This document shows positions 37,199 to 49,700 of a DNA stretch of 64,000 nt, piece by piece. Positions within the stretch are counted from its first letter, which is position 1. Each line of letters opens with the position of its first letter. Below the pieces are notes generated by a model. That model did no database searches and had not been told where the DNA came from. It saw only the letters and a program-made list of their open reading frames with translations. The position numbers and the translations under genes are program-made. Source of the DNA: Oasisia sp. SBJ-2009 (Eukaryota > Annelida > Polychaeta > Sabellida > Siboglinidae); NCBI GenBank assembly GCA_964017155.1, contig OZ024855.1, forward strand, positions 4,075,690-4,139,689, written 5' to 3'.

Positions 37199-39424
37199 CG
37201 ACAAAAGCACAACAGGCAAGGGACAAGTAAGCCGACCAAGCTGAACATTGCAAAACTAAGTACCACCAGCCATAGGGAGAGTTTTGAGCAGGAGATAGAC
37301 AGTGCTCTCGCCCAATGGGAGGAGAAGGAAAACTCAACACCAGATGAGGAATGGGCTGCTCTGCAGCAGGTCGTGTACAACACAGCCAAGACATATCTTG
37401 GCAAGCCAGACAGAAAAGACCAGGACTGGTTCGACCCCAACGACCAGGAGCTACAGAGTCTTATGAACAGAAGAGACCAAGCCCACCAGAGAGTGTTGCA
37501 AACCAGGAGCACTAGGTCCACCACTGCAGCATACAAAGATGCCTGCAGATTGCTACAAAAACACACGCGTGCACTGAAGTCAGACTGGTGGGAAAGGAAG
37601 GCAGTGGAGCTGCAGAGAGCTGCTGACAGTAACAACATGAAGGGCTTCTACAATGGGCTGAAGGAAGTGTGGGGTCCCAAAAAGAAGGGATCTGTTCAAC
37701 TGAAATCATCAGATGGAATGGAGACCTTCTCTGACAGCAAGAGAGTTGTGGCAAGATGGAGTGAACACTTCCAGAAGCTACTCAACGTCCCTGGCGACAT
37801 AGATCACGAAGCTCTGGACAACATCCCGCAGCGCATTATCAAGACAAGCCTCGATGAGATTCCAACTATGGATGAGATGGCTAGAGCAATCGCCGGCCTG
37901 AAAGATGGCAAAGCACCTGGAGGAGATGGAATTCCTGCAGAAGTATGGAAGCACGGAGGAGAAAATCTGTTCAGCAGACTGCACCAACTAATCACCAATG
38001 CCTGGGAGGTGGGTTCTGTACCACAAACATGGAAGGATGCAAGCATTGTAACCATCTACAAGAAAGGTGATCGAACAGACTGTGGGAACTATAGAGGAAT
38101 CTCTCTTCTTTCCATAGCAGGCAAGATCTTCGCCAGGATCCTCCTCAACAGACTATCTACTCACATAACACCAGAGGTAATTCCGGAGACACAATGTGGC
38201 TTCAGAGGTAACCGGAGCACCGTGGATATGATATTTTGTCTCCGACAACTACAAGAAAAGTGCATTGAGCAGGACCGACCACTGTACATGGTATTTGTCG
38301 ACTTCAGCAAGGCGTTTGATACAGTTGGGAGGACCGGGCTATGGCAGCTACTGAGAAAGTATGGCTGCCCAGAGAAGTTCACAACAATGATCGAGGCACT
38401 ACATACTGGAATGATGGCAAAAGTTAGTGTTGAAGGAGAAGTCTCGGAATCGTTCAGTGTCACAAATGGGGTCAAGCAAGGTTGTGTACTGGCCCCCACG
38501 CTCTTCTCCATTTTCCTATCAGCAATGCTCGACGAGGCTTTCCGAGACATGGGGGATGGCATCTACATACAGTCCAGACAGAACGCTGACCTATTCAACG
38601 TCGCACACTTCAGAGCAAAGACCAAGACTACTCGGATACTGATGAGAGAGCTGCTATTCGCAGATGACAGTGCACTGGTTGCACACTCTGCTGAAGAGAT
38701 GCAGAAAATAGTGGATGCTTTCTCCGATGCGTCAAAGAAATTCGGCCTGAAGATTAACATCAAGAAGACCGAGGTGCTGTACCAATCCAACTCTACAAGA
38801 ACCCGAGAGGAGGATATCATGGTTGATGGAAACAAGCTGAACTCTGTTCTAGAATTCACCTACCTCGGAAGCACTATATCAAGTGACGGATGCATTGACG
38901 ACGAAATACAGAGGAGGATGGCTAAGGCTAGTGCATCTTTCGGCCGACTACGCCAGAGACTCTGGAACAACCACCATGTGTCCATGCGGGTTAAAGGCAA
39001 GATATACCGTGCAATTGTGCTGTCCACCCTCCTATACGGAGCTGAGGCCTGGACAGTGTACAGACGACAGGTTAAAAAGCGACATGCCTTCATGATGCGA
39101 CATCTGCGTTCGATCATGAGGATAACCTGGATGGACAAAGTGACAAACAAGGAAATACTAGAACGAACAGGGCTGCCATCTATGGAAGATCTTCTGATCA
39201 GAAAGAATCTCCGGTGGACTGGACACCTCATGAGGATGTCACCAGACAGGCTACCGAAGCAGGTTCTCTACTCTCAACTGTCTTCTGGTCAGAGAAAGAG
39301 AGGGCGCCCTCGTCTCCGGTTCAAAGATACCATCAAGAGAAACCTAAAGATGAGAGACATAAAGATTGACTCATGGACATCACTCTCACAGCAGAGAGAC
39401 AAATGGAGAGCAAGAGTCAAGTGA
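37199..39424 (+). CDS. LINE reverse transcriptase (N-terminally truncated), copy 2
   Basis: RNA-directed DNA polymerase of a non-LTR retrotransposon, which would copy element RNA at a nicked chromosomal target. The frame is open for 742 codons from the truncation point. No ATG occurs until 37,463, so no native start is present; positions below count from the GTG at 37,373. Residues 180-190 (KAPGGDGIPAE) and 235-250 are the usual finger motifs. FVDFSKAFD holds the first catalytic Asp (residue 310), NGVKQGCVLAPTLFSIFL follows at 365-382, and FADD at 429-432 supplies the catalytic Asp pair. The C-terminal region (about 490-683) has YLGSTISSDG, LLYGAEAW, RWTGHLMRM and RGRPRLRF, typical of RTE-like elements. 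All catalytic residues are intact, but the endonuclease is absent. It differs from copy 3 at a few residues (T219, I270, R570). Confidence 0.92.
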   Translation, partial: RQKHNRQGTSKPTKLNIAKLSTTSHRESFEQEIDSALAQWEEKENSTPDEEWAALQQVVYNTAKTYLGKPDRKDQDWFDPNDQELQSLMNRRDQAHQRVLQTRSTRSTTAAYKDACRLLQKHTRALKSDWWERKAVELQRAADSNNMKGFYNGLKEVWGPKKKGSVQLKSSDGMETFSDSKRVVARWSEHFQKLLNVPGDIDHEALDNIPQRIIKTSLDEIPTMDEMARAIAGLKDGKAPGGDGIPAEVWKHGGENLFSRLHQLITNAWEVGSVPQTWKDASIVTIYKKGDRTDCGNYRGISLLSIAGKIFARILLNRLSTHITPEVIPETQCGFRGNRSTVDMIFCLRQLQEKCIEQDRPLYMVFVDFSKAFDTVGRTGLWQLLRKYGCPEKFTTMIEALHTGMMAKVSVEGEVSESFSVTNGVKQGCVLAPTLFSIFLSAMLDEAFRDMGDGIYIQSRQNADLFNVAHFRAKTKTTRILMRELLFADDSALVAHSAEEMQKIVDAFSDASKKFGLKINIKKTEVLYQSNSTRTREEDIMVDGNKLNSVLEFTYLGSTISSDGCIDDEIQRRMAKASASFGRLRQRLWNNHHVSMRVKGKIYRAIVLSTLLYGAEAWTVYRRQVKKRHAFMMRHLRSIMRITWMDKVTNKEILERTGLPSMEDLLIRKNLRWTGHLMRMSPDRLPKQVLYSQLSSGQRKRGRPRLRFKDTIKRNLKMRDIKIDSWTSLSQQRDKWRARVK

Positions 39425-39465
39425 TGGAAGCAGTCTTTGTCGCTTCGCGACCGACAGCACGATGA
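37199..39465 (+). mobile_element. 5'-truncated RTE-like LINE, copy 2
   Basis: 2,267 bp, same ends and same 9-bp flanks as copy 1. The distance from copy 1 is 3,284 bp, which equals two satellite units plus one element with its flanking repeat. That is the spacing expected if the insertion was copied along with the array. The 41-bp 3' tail with the GTCGC-ttc-GCGAC hairpin is unchanged. Confidence 0.9.
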
Positions 39466-41490
39466 TGCGCGTGAAGGTACGAGCCCGCAAGTCTAGGCAT
39501 TTATGTACAAGTCGGGCCCACCTCAATTTTGGTATTATAACTGTATCTTGGTCAACATTTGATACTTGATTTTGTTAATTCTATCAATTATAATCATCTT
39601 GCGCATATTTATGTTTTATATACAGCGCGTCTTAGCAGACTTTTGAGGTCGAAAAGACAGCGCGGTCGGCATAAACAAACTGTTTATCGCTCATTTCGTA
39701 TGCTCAGCGGAATAACATGCACCGCTGCGCTTGCGACTGCCACAAATCGCGCTGTCTTTTTGACCTCAAAAGTTTGCCAAGACGCGCTGTTTATAAAACA
39801 TAGATACGCGCAAGATGATTATAATTGAATGAATTAATTTAATCAAGTATCAAATGTTGACAAAAATACTGATATCATAGCAACATTGAGGTGGGTCCGA
39901 CTTGTACATAAGTGCCAAATAGTGAAATACTGAAAACTAATTGAGAGTATACGTGCTTTTATGAGAGAGTGCGCGTGAAGGTACGCGCCCGCAAGTCTAG
40001 GCATTTATGTACAAGTCGGGCCCACCTCAATTTTGGTATTATAACTGTATCTTTGCCAACATTTGATACTTGATTTTGTTAATTCTATTAATTATAATCA
40101 TCTTGCGCATATTTATGTTTTATATACAGCGCGTCTTAGCAGACTTTTGAGGTCGAAAAGACAGCGCGGTCGGCATAAACAAAATGTTTATCGCTCATTT
40201 CGTATGCTCAGCGGAGTAACATGCACCGCTGCGCTTGCGACTGGCACAAATCGCGCTGTCTTTTCGACCTCAAAAGTTTGCCAAGACGCGCTGTTTATAA
40301 AACATAAATACGCGCAAGATGATTATAATTGAATGAATTAATTTAATCAAGTATCAAATGTTGGCAAAAATACTGATATAATAGCAACATTGAGGTGGGT
40401 CCGACTTGTACATAAGTGCGCAATAATGAAATACTGAAAACAAATTGAGAGTATACGTGCTTTTATGAGAGAGTGCGCGTGAAGGTACGAGCCCGCAAGT
40501 CTAGGCATTTATGTACAAGTCGGGCCCACCTCAATTTTGGTATTATAACTGTATCTTGGTCAACATTTGATACTTGATTTTGTTAATTCTATCAATTATA
40601 ATCATCTTGCGCATATTTATGTTTTATATACAGCGCGTCTTAGCAGACTTTTGAGGTCGAAAAGACAGCGCGGTCGGCATAAACAAACTGTTTATCGCTC
40701 ATTTCGTATGCTCAGCGGAGTAACATGCACCGCTGCGCTTGCGACTGGCACAAATCGCGCTGTCTTTTCGACCTCAAAAGTTTGCCAAGACGCGCTGTTT
40801 ATAAAACATAAATACGCGCAAGATGATTATAATTGAATGAATTAATTTAATCAAGTATCAAATGTTGACAAAAATACTGATATCATAGCAACATTGAGGT
40901 GGGTCCGACTTGTACATAAGTGCCAAATAGTGAAATACTGAAAACTAATTGAGAGTATACGTGCTTTTATGAGAGAGTGCGCGTGAAGGTACGCGCCCGC
41001 AAGTCTAGGCATTTATGTACAAGTCGGGCCCACCTCAATTTTGGTATTATAACTGTATCTTTGCCAACATTTGATACTTGATTTTGTTAATTCTATTAAT
41101 TATAATCATCTTGCGCATATTTATGTTTTATATACAGCGCGTCTTAGCAGACTTTTGAGGTCGAAAAGACAGCGCGGTCGGCATAAACAAAATGTTTATC
41201 GCTCATTTCGTATGCTCAGCGGAGTAACATGCACCGCTGCGCTTGCGACTGGCACAAATCGCGCTGTCTTTTCGACCTCAAAAGTTTGCCAAGACGCGCT
41301 GTTTATAAAACATAAATACGCGCAAGATGATTATAATTGAATGAATTAATTTAATCAAGTATCAAATGTTGGCAAAAATACTGATATAATAGCAACATTG
41401 AGGTGGGTCCGACTTGTACATAAGTGCGCAATAATGAAATACTGAAAACAAATTGAGAGTATACGTGCTTTTATGAGAGAGTGCGCGTGA
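39466..41490 (+). repeat. Satellite array, block 3 (four units between LINE copies 2 and 3)
   Basis: Four units in the same orientation and register. The unit beginning near 39,559 has changes not seen elsewhere together: GACTGCCACAAATC in loop A, and a CTTTTTGACC change in the right X arm. The last two units repeat the order seen just upstream of copies 1 and 2. Confidence 0.95.
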
Positions 41491-43716
41491 CGACAAAAGC
41501 ACAACAGGCAAGGGACAAGTAAGCCGACCAAGCTGAACATTGCAAAACTAAGTACCACCAGCCATAGGGAGAGTTTTGAGCAGGAGATAGACAGTGCTCT
41601 CGCCCAATGGGAGGAGAAGGAAAACTCAACACCAGATGAGGAATGGGCTGCTCTGCAGCAGGTCGTGTACAACACAGCCAAGACATATCTTGGCAAGCCA
41701 GACAGAAAAGACCAGGACTGGTTCGACCCCAACGACCAGGAGCTACAGAGTCTTATGAACAGAAGAGACCAAGCCCACCAGAGAGTGTTGCAAACCAGGA
41801 GCACTAGGTCCACCACTGCAGCATACAAAGATGCCTGCAGATTGCTACAAAAACACACGCGTGCACTGAAGTCAGACTGGTGGGAAAGGAAGGCAGTGGA
41901 GCTGCAGAGAGCTGCTGACAGTAACAACATGAAGGGCTTCTACAATGGGCTGAAGGAAGTGTGGGGTCCCAAAAAGAAGGGATCTGTTCAACTGAAATCA
42001 TCAGATGGAATGGAGACCTTCTCTGACAGCAAGAGAGTTGTGGCAAGATGGAGTGAACACTTCCAGAAGCTACTCAACGTCCCTGGCGACATAGATCACG
42101 AAGCTCTGGACAACATCCCGCAGCGCATTATCAAGACAAGCCTCGATGAGATTCCAACTATGGATGAGATGGCTAGAGCAATCGCCGGCCTGAAAGATGG
42201 CAAAGCACCTGGAGGAGATGGAATTCCTGCAGAAGTATGGAAGCACGGAGGAGAAAATCTGTTCAGCAGACTGCACCAACTAATCACCAATGCCTGGGAG
42301 GTGGGTTCTGTACCACAAGCATGGAAGGATGCAAGCATTGTAACCATCTACAAGAAAGGTGATCGAACAGACTGTGGGAACTATAGAGGAATCTCTCTTC
42401 TTTCCATAGCAGGCAAGATCTTCGCCAGGATCCTCCTCAACAGACTATCTACTCACATAACACCAGAGGTAGTTCCGGAGACACAATGTGGCTTCAGAGG
42501 TAACCGGAGCACCGTGGATATGATATTTTGTCTCCGACAACTACAAGAAAAGTGCATTGAGCAGGACCGACCACTGTACATGGTATTTGTCGACTTCAGC
42601 AAGGCGTTTGATACAGTTGGGAGGACCGGGCTATGGCAGCTACTGAGAAAGTATGGCTGCCCAGAGAAGTTCACAACAATGATCGAGGCACTACATACTG
42701 GAATGATGGCAAAAGTTAGTGTTGAAGGAGAAGTCTCGGAATCGTTCAGTGTCACAAATGGGGTCAAGCAAGGTTGTGTACTGGCCCCCACGCTCTTCTC
42801 CATTTTCCTATCAGCAATGCTCGACGAGGCTTTCCGAGACATGGGGGATGGCATCTACATACAGTCCAGACAGAACGCTGACCTATTCAACGTCGCACAC
42901 TTCAGAGCAAAGACCAAGACTACTCGGATACTGATGAGAGAGCTGCTATTCGCAGATGACAGTGCACTGGTTGCACACTCTGCTGAAGAGATGCAGAAAA
43001 TAGTGGATGCTTTCTCCGATGCGTCAAAGAAGTTCGGCCTGAAGATTAACATCAAGAAGACCGAGGTGCTGTACCAATCCAACTCTACAAGAACCCGAGA
43101 GGAGGATATCATGGTTGATGGAAACAAGCTGAACTCTGTTCTAGAATTCACCTACCTCGGAAGCACTATATCAAGTGACGGATGCATTGACGACGAAATA
43201 CAGAGGAGGATGGCCAAGGCTAGTGCATCTTTCGGCCGACTACGCCAGAGACTCTGGAACAACCACCATGTGTCCATGCGGGTTAAAGGCAAGATATACC
43301 GTGCAATTGTGCTGTCCACCCTCCTATACGGAGCTGAGGCCTGGACAGTGTACAGACGACAGGTTAAAAAGCTACATGCCTTCATGATGCGACATCTGCG
43401 TTCGATCATGAGGATAACCTGGATGGACAAAGTGACAAACAAGGAAATACTAGAACGAACAGGGCTGCCATCTATGGAAGATCTTCTGATCAGAAAGAAT
43501 CTCCGGTGGACTGGACACCTCATGAGGATGTCACCAGACAGGCTACCGAAGCAGGTTCTCTACTCTCAACTGTCTTCTGGTCAGAGAAAGAGAGGGCGCC
43601 CTCGTCTCCGGTTCAAAGATACCATCAAGAGAAACCTAAAGATGAGAGACATAAAGATTGACTCATGGACATCACTCTCACAGCAGAGAGACAAATGGAG
43701 AGCAAGAGTCAAGTGA
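41491..43716 (+). CDS. LINE reverse transcriptase (N-terminally truncated), copy 3
   Basis: Same protein as copy 2, open for 742 codons from the truncation point to TGA at 43,714-43,716, with FVDFSKAFD and FADD intact. At the few positions where copies 2 and 3 differ (Ala in PQAWKD, Val in EVVPE, Leu in KKLHAF), copy 3 agrees with copy 1. Copy 3 is therefore likely the closest of the three to the inserted sequence. Like the others it has no ATG before codon 89 of the open frame and no endonuclease, so it is not an autonomous element. Whether it is transcribed cannot be judged here. Confidence 0.92.
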   Translation, partial: RQKHNRQGTSKPTKLNIAKLSTTSHRESFEQEIDSALAQWEEKENSTPDEEWAALQQVVYNTAKTYLGKPDRKDQDWFDPNDQELQSLMNRRDQAHQRVLQTRSTRSTTAAYKDACRLLQKHTRALKSDWWERKAVELQRAADSNNMKGFYNGLKEVWGPKKKGSVQLKSSDGMETFSDSKRVVARWSEHFQKLLNVPGDIDHEALDNIPQRIIKTSLDEIPTMDEMARAIAGLKDGKAPGGDGIPAEVWKHGGENLFSRLHQLITNAWEVGSVPQAWKDASIVTIYKKGDRTDCGNYRGISLLSIAGKIFARILLNRLSTHITPEVVPETQCGFRGNRSTVDMIFCLRQLQEKCIEQDRPLYMVFVDFSKAFDTVGRTGLWQLLRKYGCPEKFTTMIEALHTGMMAKVSVEGEVSESFSVTNGVKQGCVLAPTLFSIFLSAMLDEAFRDMGDGIYIQSRQNADLFNVAHFRAKTKTTRILMRELLFADDSALVAHSAEEMQKIVDAFSDASKKFGLKINIKKTEVLYQSNSTRTREEDIMVDGNKLNSVLEFTYLGSTISSDGCIDDEIQRRMAKASASFGRLRQRLWNNHHVSMRVKGKIYRAIVLSTLLYGAEAWTVYRRQVKKLHAFMMRHLRSIMRITWMDKVTNKEILERTGLPSMEDLLIRKNLRWTGHLMRMSPDRLPKQVLYSQLSSGQRKRGRPRLRFKDTIKRNLKMRDIKIDSWTSLSQQRDKWRARVK

Positions 43717-43757
43717 TGGAAGCAGTCTTTGTCGCTTCGCGACCGACAGCACGATGA
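41491..43757 (+). mobile_element. 5'-truncated RTE-like LINE, copy 3
   Basis: 2,267 bp with the same truncation point and TGCGCGTGA flanks. It lies 4,292 bp from copy 2, which is four units plus one element. The downstream flank reads GAAGGTAGGAGCCC, whereas copies 1 and 2 have GAAGGTACGAGCCC, so the right-hand satellite flank was exchanged or mutated after duplication. Confidence 0.9.
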
Positions 43758-46700
43758 TGCGCGTGAAGGTAGGAGCCCGCAAGTCTAGGCATTTATGTAC
43801 AAGTCGGGCCCACCTCAATTTTGGTATTATAACTGTATCTTGGTCAACATTTGATACTTGATTTTGTTAATTCTATCAATTATAATCATCTTGCGCATAT
43901 TTATGTTTTATATACAGCGCGTCTTAGCAGACTTTTGAGGTCGAAAAGACAGCGCGGTCGGCATAAACAAACTGTTTATCGCTCATTTCGTATGCTCAGC
44001 GGAGTAACATGCACCGCTGCGCTTGCGACTGGCACAAATCGCGCTGTCTTTTTGACCTCAAAAGTTTGCCAAGACGCGCTGTTTATAACACATAAATACG
44101 CGCAAGATGATTATAATTGAATGAATTAATTTAATCAAGTATCAAATGTTGACAAAAATACTGATATCATAGCAACATTGAGGTGGGTCCGACTTGTACA
44201 TAAGTGCCAAATAGTGAAATACTGAAAACAAATTGAGAGTATACGTGCTTTTATGAGAGAGTGCGCGTGAAGGTACGCGCCCGCAAGTCTAGGCATTTAT
44301 GTACAAGTCGGGCCCACCTCAATTTTGGTATTATAACTGTATCTTTGCCAACATTTGATACTTGATTTTGTTAATTCTATTAATTATAAACATCTTCCGC
44401 ATATTTATGTTTTATATACAGCGCGTCTTAGCAGACTTTTGAGGTCGAAAAGACAGAGCGGCCGGCATAAACAAAATGTTTATCGCTCATTTCGTATGCT
44501 CAGCGGAGTAACATGCACCGCTGCGCTTGCGACTGGCACAAATCGCGCTGTCTTTTCGACCTCAAAAGTTTGCCAAGACGCGCTGTTTATAAAACATAAA
44601 TACGCGCAAGATGATTATAATTGAATGAATTAATTTAATCAATTATCAAATGTTGACAAAAATACTGATATCATAGCAACATTGAGGTGGGTCCGACTTG
44701 TACATAAGTGCGCAATAATGAAATACTGAAAACAAATTGAGAGTATACGTGTTTTATGAGAGAGTGCGCGTGAAGGTAGGAGCCCGCAAGTCTAGGCATT
44801 TATGTACAAGTCGGGCCCACCTCAATTTTGGTATTATAACTGTATCTTTGTCAACATTTGATACTTGATTTTGTTAATTCTATCAATTATAATCATCTTG
44901 CGCATATTTATGTTTTATATACAGCGCGTCTTAGCAGACTTTTGAGGTCGAAAAGACAGCGCGGTCGGCATAAACAAACTGTTTATCGCTCATTTCGTAT
45001 GCTCAGCGGAGTAACATGCACCGCTGCGCTTGCGACTGGCACAAATCGCGCTGTCTTTTCGACCTCAAAAGTTTGCCAAGACGCGCTGTTTATAAAACAT
45101 AAATACGCGCAAGATGATTATAATTGAATGAATTAATTTAATCAAGTATCAAATGTTGTCAAAAATACTGATATCATAGCAACATTGAGGTGGGTCCGAC
45201 TTGTACATAAGTGCCAAATAGTGAAATACTGAAAACTAATTGAGAGTATACGTGCTTTTATGAGCGAGTGCGCGTGAAGGTACGCGCCCGCAAGTCTAGG
45301 CATTTATGTACAAGTCGGGCCCACCTCAATTTTGGTATTATAACTGTATCTTTGCCAACATTTGATACTTGATTTTGTTAATTCTATTAATTATAATCAT
45401 CTTGCGCATATTTATGTTTTATATACAGCGCGTCTTAGCAGACTTTTGAGGTCGAAAAGACAGCGCGGTCGGCATAAACAAAATGTTTATCGCTCATTTC
45501 GTATGCTCAGCGGAGTAACATGCACCGCTGCGCTTGCGACTGGCACAAATCGCGCTGTCTTTTCGACCTCAAAAGTTTGCCAAGACGCGCTGTTTATAAA
45601 ACATAAATACGCGCAAGATGATTATAATTGAATGAATTAATTTAATCAAGTATCAAATGTTGGCAAAAATACTGATATAATAGCAACATTGAGGTGGGTC
45701 CGACTTGTACATAAGTGCGCAATAATGAAATACTGAAAACAAATTGAGAGTATACGTGCTTTTATGAGAGAGTGCGCGTGAAGGTACGAGCCCGCAAGTC
45801 TAGGCATTTATGTACAAGTCGGGCCCACCTCAATTTTGGTATTATAACTGTATCTTGGTCAACATTTGATACTTGATTTTGTTAATTCTATCAATTATAA
45901 TCATCTTGCGCATATTTATGTTTTATATACAGCGCGTCTTAGCAGACTTTTGAGGTCGAAAAGACAGCGCGGTCGGCATAAACAAACTGTTTATCGCTCA
46001 TTTCGTATGCTCAGCGGAGTAACATGCACCGCTGCGCTTGCGACTGGCACAAATCGCGCTGTCTTTTTGACCTCAAAAGTTTGCCAAGACGCGCTGTTTA
46101 TAACACATAAATACGCGCAAGATGATTATAATTGAATGAATTAATTTAATCAAGTATCAAATGTTGACAAAAATACTGATATCATAGCAACATTGAGGTG
46201 GGTCCGACTTGTACATAAGTGCCAAATAGTGAAATACTGAAAACAAATTGAGAGTATACGTGCTTTTATGAGAGAGTGCGCGTGAAGGTACGCGCCCGCA
46301 AGTCTAGGCATTTATGTACAAGTCGGGCCCACCTCAATTTTGGTATTATAACTGTATCTTTGCCAACATTTGATACTTGATTTTGTTAATTCTATTAATT
46401 ATAAACATCTTCCGCATATTTATGTTTTATATACAGCGCGTCTTAGCAGACTTTTGAGGTCGAAAAGACAGAGCGGCCGGCATAAACAAAATGTTTATCG
46501 CTCATTTCGTATGCTCAGCGGAGTAACATGCACCGCTGCGCTTGCGACTGGCACAAATCGCGCTGTCTTTTCGACCTCAAAAGTTTGCCAAGACGCGCTG
46601 TTTATAAAACATAAATACGCGCAAGATGATTATAATTGAATGAATTAATTTAATCAATTATCAAATGTTGACAAAAATACTGATATCATAGCAACATTGA

Positions 46701-49700
46701 GGTGGGTCCGACTTGTACATAAGTGCGCAATAATGAAATACTGAAAACAAATTGAGAGTATACGTGTTTTATGAGAGAGTGCGCGTGAAGGTAGGAGCCC
46801 GCAAGTCTAGGCATTTATGTACAAGTCGGGCCCACCTCAATTTTGGTATTATAACTGTATCTTTGTCAACATTTGATACTTGATTTTGTTAATTCTATCA
46901 ATTATAATCATCTTGCGCATATTTATGTTTTATATACAGCGCGTCTTAGCAGACTTTTGAGGTCGAAAAGACAGCGCGGTCGGCATAAACAAACTGTTTA
47001 TCGCTCATTTCGTATGCTCAGCGGAGTAACATGCACCGCTGCGCTTGCGACTGGCACAAATCGCGCTGTCTTTTCGACCTCAAAAGTTTGCCAAGACGCG
47101 CTGTTTATAAAACATAAATACGCGCAAGATGATTATAATTGAATGAATTAATTTAATCAAGTATCAAATGTTGTCAAAAATACTGATATCATAGCAACAT
47201 TGAGGTGGGTCCGACTTGTACATAAGTGCCAAATAGTGAAATACTGAAAACTAATTGAGAGTATACGTGCTTTTATGAGCGAGTGCGCGTGAAGGTACGC
47301 GCCCGCAAGTCTAGGCATTTATGTACAAGTCGGGCCCACCTCAATTTTGGTATTATAACTGTATCTTTGCCAACATTTGATACTTGATTTTGTTAATTCT
47401 ATTAATTATAATCATCTTGCGCATATTTATGTTTTATATACAGCGCGTCTTAGCAGACTTTTGAGGTCGAAAAGACAGCGCGGTCGGCATAAACAAAATG
47501 TTTATCGCTCATTTCGTATGCTCAGCGGAGTAACATGCACCGCTGCGCTTGCGACTGGCACAAATCGCGCTGTCTTTTCGACCTCAAAAGTTTGCCAAGA
47601 CGCGCTGTTTATAAAACATAAATACGCGCAAGATGATTATAATTGAATGAATTAATTTAATCAAGTATCAAATGTTGGCAAAAATACTGATATAATAGCA
47701 ACATTGAGGTGGGTCCGACTTGTACATAAGTGCGCAATAATGAAATACTGAAAACAAATTGAGAGTATACGTGCTTTTATGAGAGAGTGCGCGTGAAGGT
47801 ACGAGCCCGCAAGTCTAGGCATTTATGTACAAGTCGGGCCCACCTCAATTTTGGTATTATAACTGTATCTTGGTCAACATTTGATACTTGATTTTGTTAA
47901 TTCTATCAATTATAATCATCTTGCGCATATTTATGTTTTATATACAGCGCGTCTTAGCAGACTTTTGAGGTCGAAAAGACAGCGCGGTCGGCATAAACAA
48001 ACTGTTTATCGCTCATTTCGTATGCTCAGCGGAGTAACATGCACCGCTGCGCTTGCGACTGGCACAAATCGCGCTGTCTTTTTGACCTCAAAAGTTTGCC
48101 AAGACGCGCTGTTTATAACACATAAATACGCGCAAGATGATTATAATTGAATGAATTAATTTAATCAAGTATCAAATGTTGACAAAAATACTGATATCAT
48201 AGCAACATTGAGGTGGGTCCGACTTGTACATAAGTGCCAAATAGTGAAATACTGAAAACAAATTGAGAGTATACGTGCTTTTATGAGAGAGTGCGCGTGA
48301 AGGTACGCGCCCGCAAGTCTAGGCATTTATGTACAAGTCGGGCCCACCTCAATTTTGGTATTATAACTGTATCGTTGCCAACATTTGATACTTGATTTTG
48401 TTAATTCTATTAATTATAATCATCTTGCGCATATTTATGTTTTATATACAGCGCGTCTTAGCAGACTTTTGAGGTCGAAAAGACAGCGCGGTCGGCATAA
48501 ACAAAATGTTTATCGCTCATTTCGTATGCTCAGCGGAGTAACATGCACCGCTGCGCTTGCGACTGGCACAACTCGCGCTGTCTTTTCGACCTCAAAAGTT
48601 TGCCAAGACGCGCTGTTTATAAAACATAAATACGCGCAAGATGATTATAATTGAATGAATTAATTTAATCAAGTATCAAATGTTGGCAAAAATACTGATA
48701 TAATAGCAACATTGAATTGTGTCCGACTTGTAAATAAGTGCCAAATAGTGAAATACTGAAAACAAATTGAGAGTATACGTGCTTTTATGAGAGAGTGCGC
48801 GTGAAGGTACGCGCCCGCAAGTCTAGGCATTTATGTACAAGTCGGGCCCACCTCAATTTTGGTATTATAACTGTATCTTTGCCAACATTTGATACTTGAT
48901 TTTGTTAATTCTATTAATTATAATCATCTTGCGCATATTTATGTTTTATATACAGCGCGTCTTAGCAGACTTTTGAGGTCGAAAAGACAGCGCGGTCGGC
49001 ATAAACAAAATGTTTATCGCTCATTTCGTATGCTCAGCGGAGTAACATGCACCGCTGCGCTTGCGACTGGCACAAATCGCGCTGTCTTTTCGACCTCAAA
49101 AGTTTGCCAAGACGCGCTGTTTATAAAACATAAATACGCGCAAGATGATTATAATTGAATGAATTAATTTAATCAAGTATCAAATGTTGGCAAAAATACT
49201 GATATAATAGCAACATTGAGGTGGGTCCGACTTGTACATAAGTGCGCAATAATGAAATACTGAAAACAAATTGAGAGTATACGTGCTTTTATGAGAGAGT
49301 GCGCCTGAAGGTAGGAGCCCGCAAGTCTAGGCATTTATGTACAAGTCGGGCCGACCTCAATTTTGGTATTATAACTGTATCTTGGTCAACATTTGATACT
49401 TGATTTTGTTAATTCTATCAATTATAATCATCTTGCGCATATTTATGTTTTATATACAGCGCGTCTTAGCAGACTTTTGAGGTCGAAAAGACAGCGCGGT
49501 CGGCATAAACAAACTGTTTATCGCTCATTTCGTATGCTCAGCGGAGTAACATGCACCGCTGCGCTTGCGACTGGCACAAATCGCGCTGTCTTTTTGACCT
49601 CAAAAGTTTGCCAAGACGCGCTGTTTATAACACAGAAATACGCGCAAGATGATTATAATTGAATGAATTAATTTAATCAAGTATCAAATGTTGACAAAAA

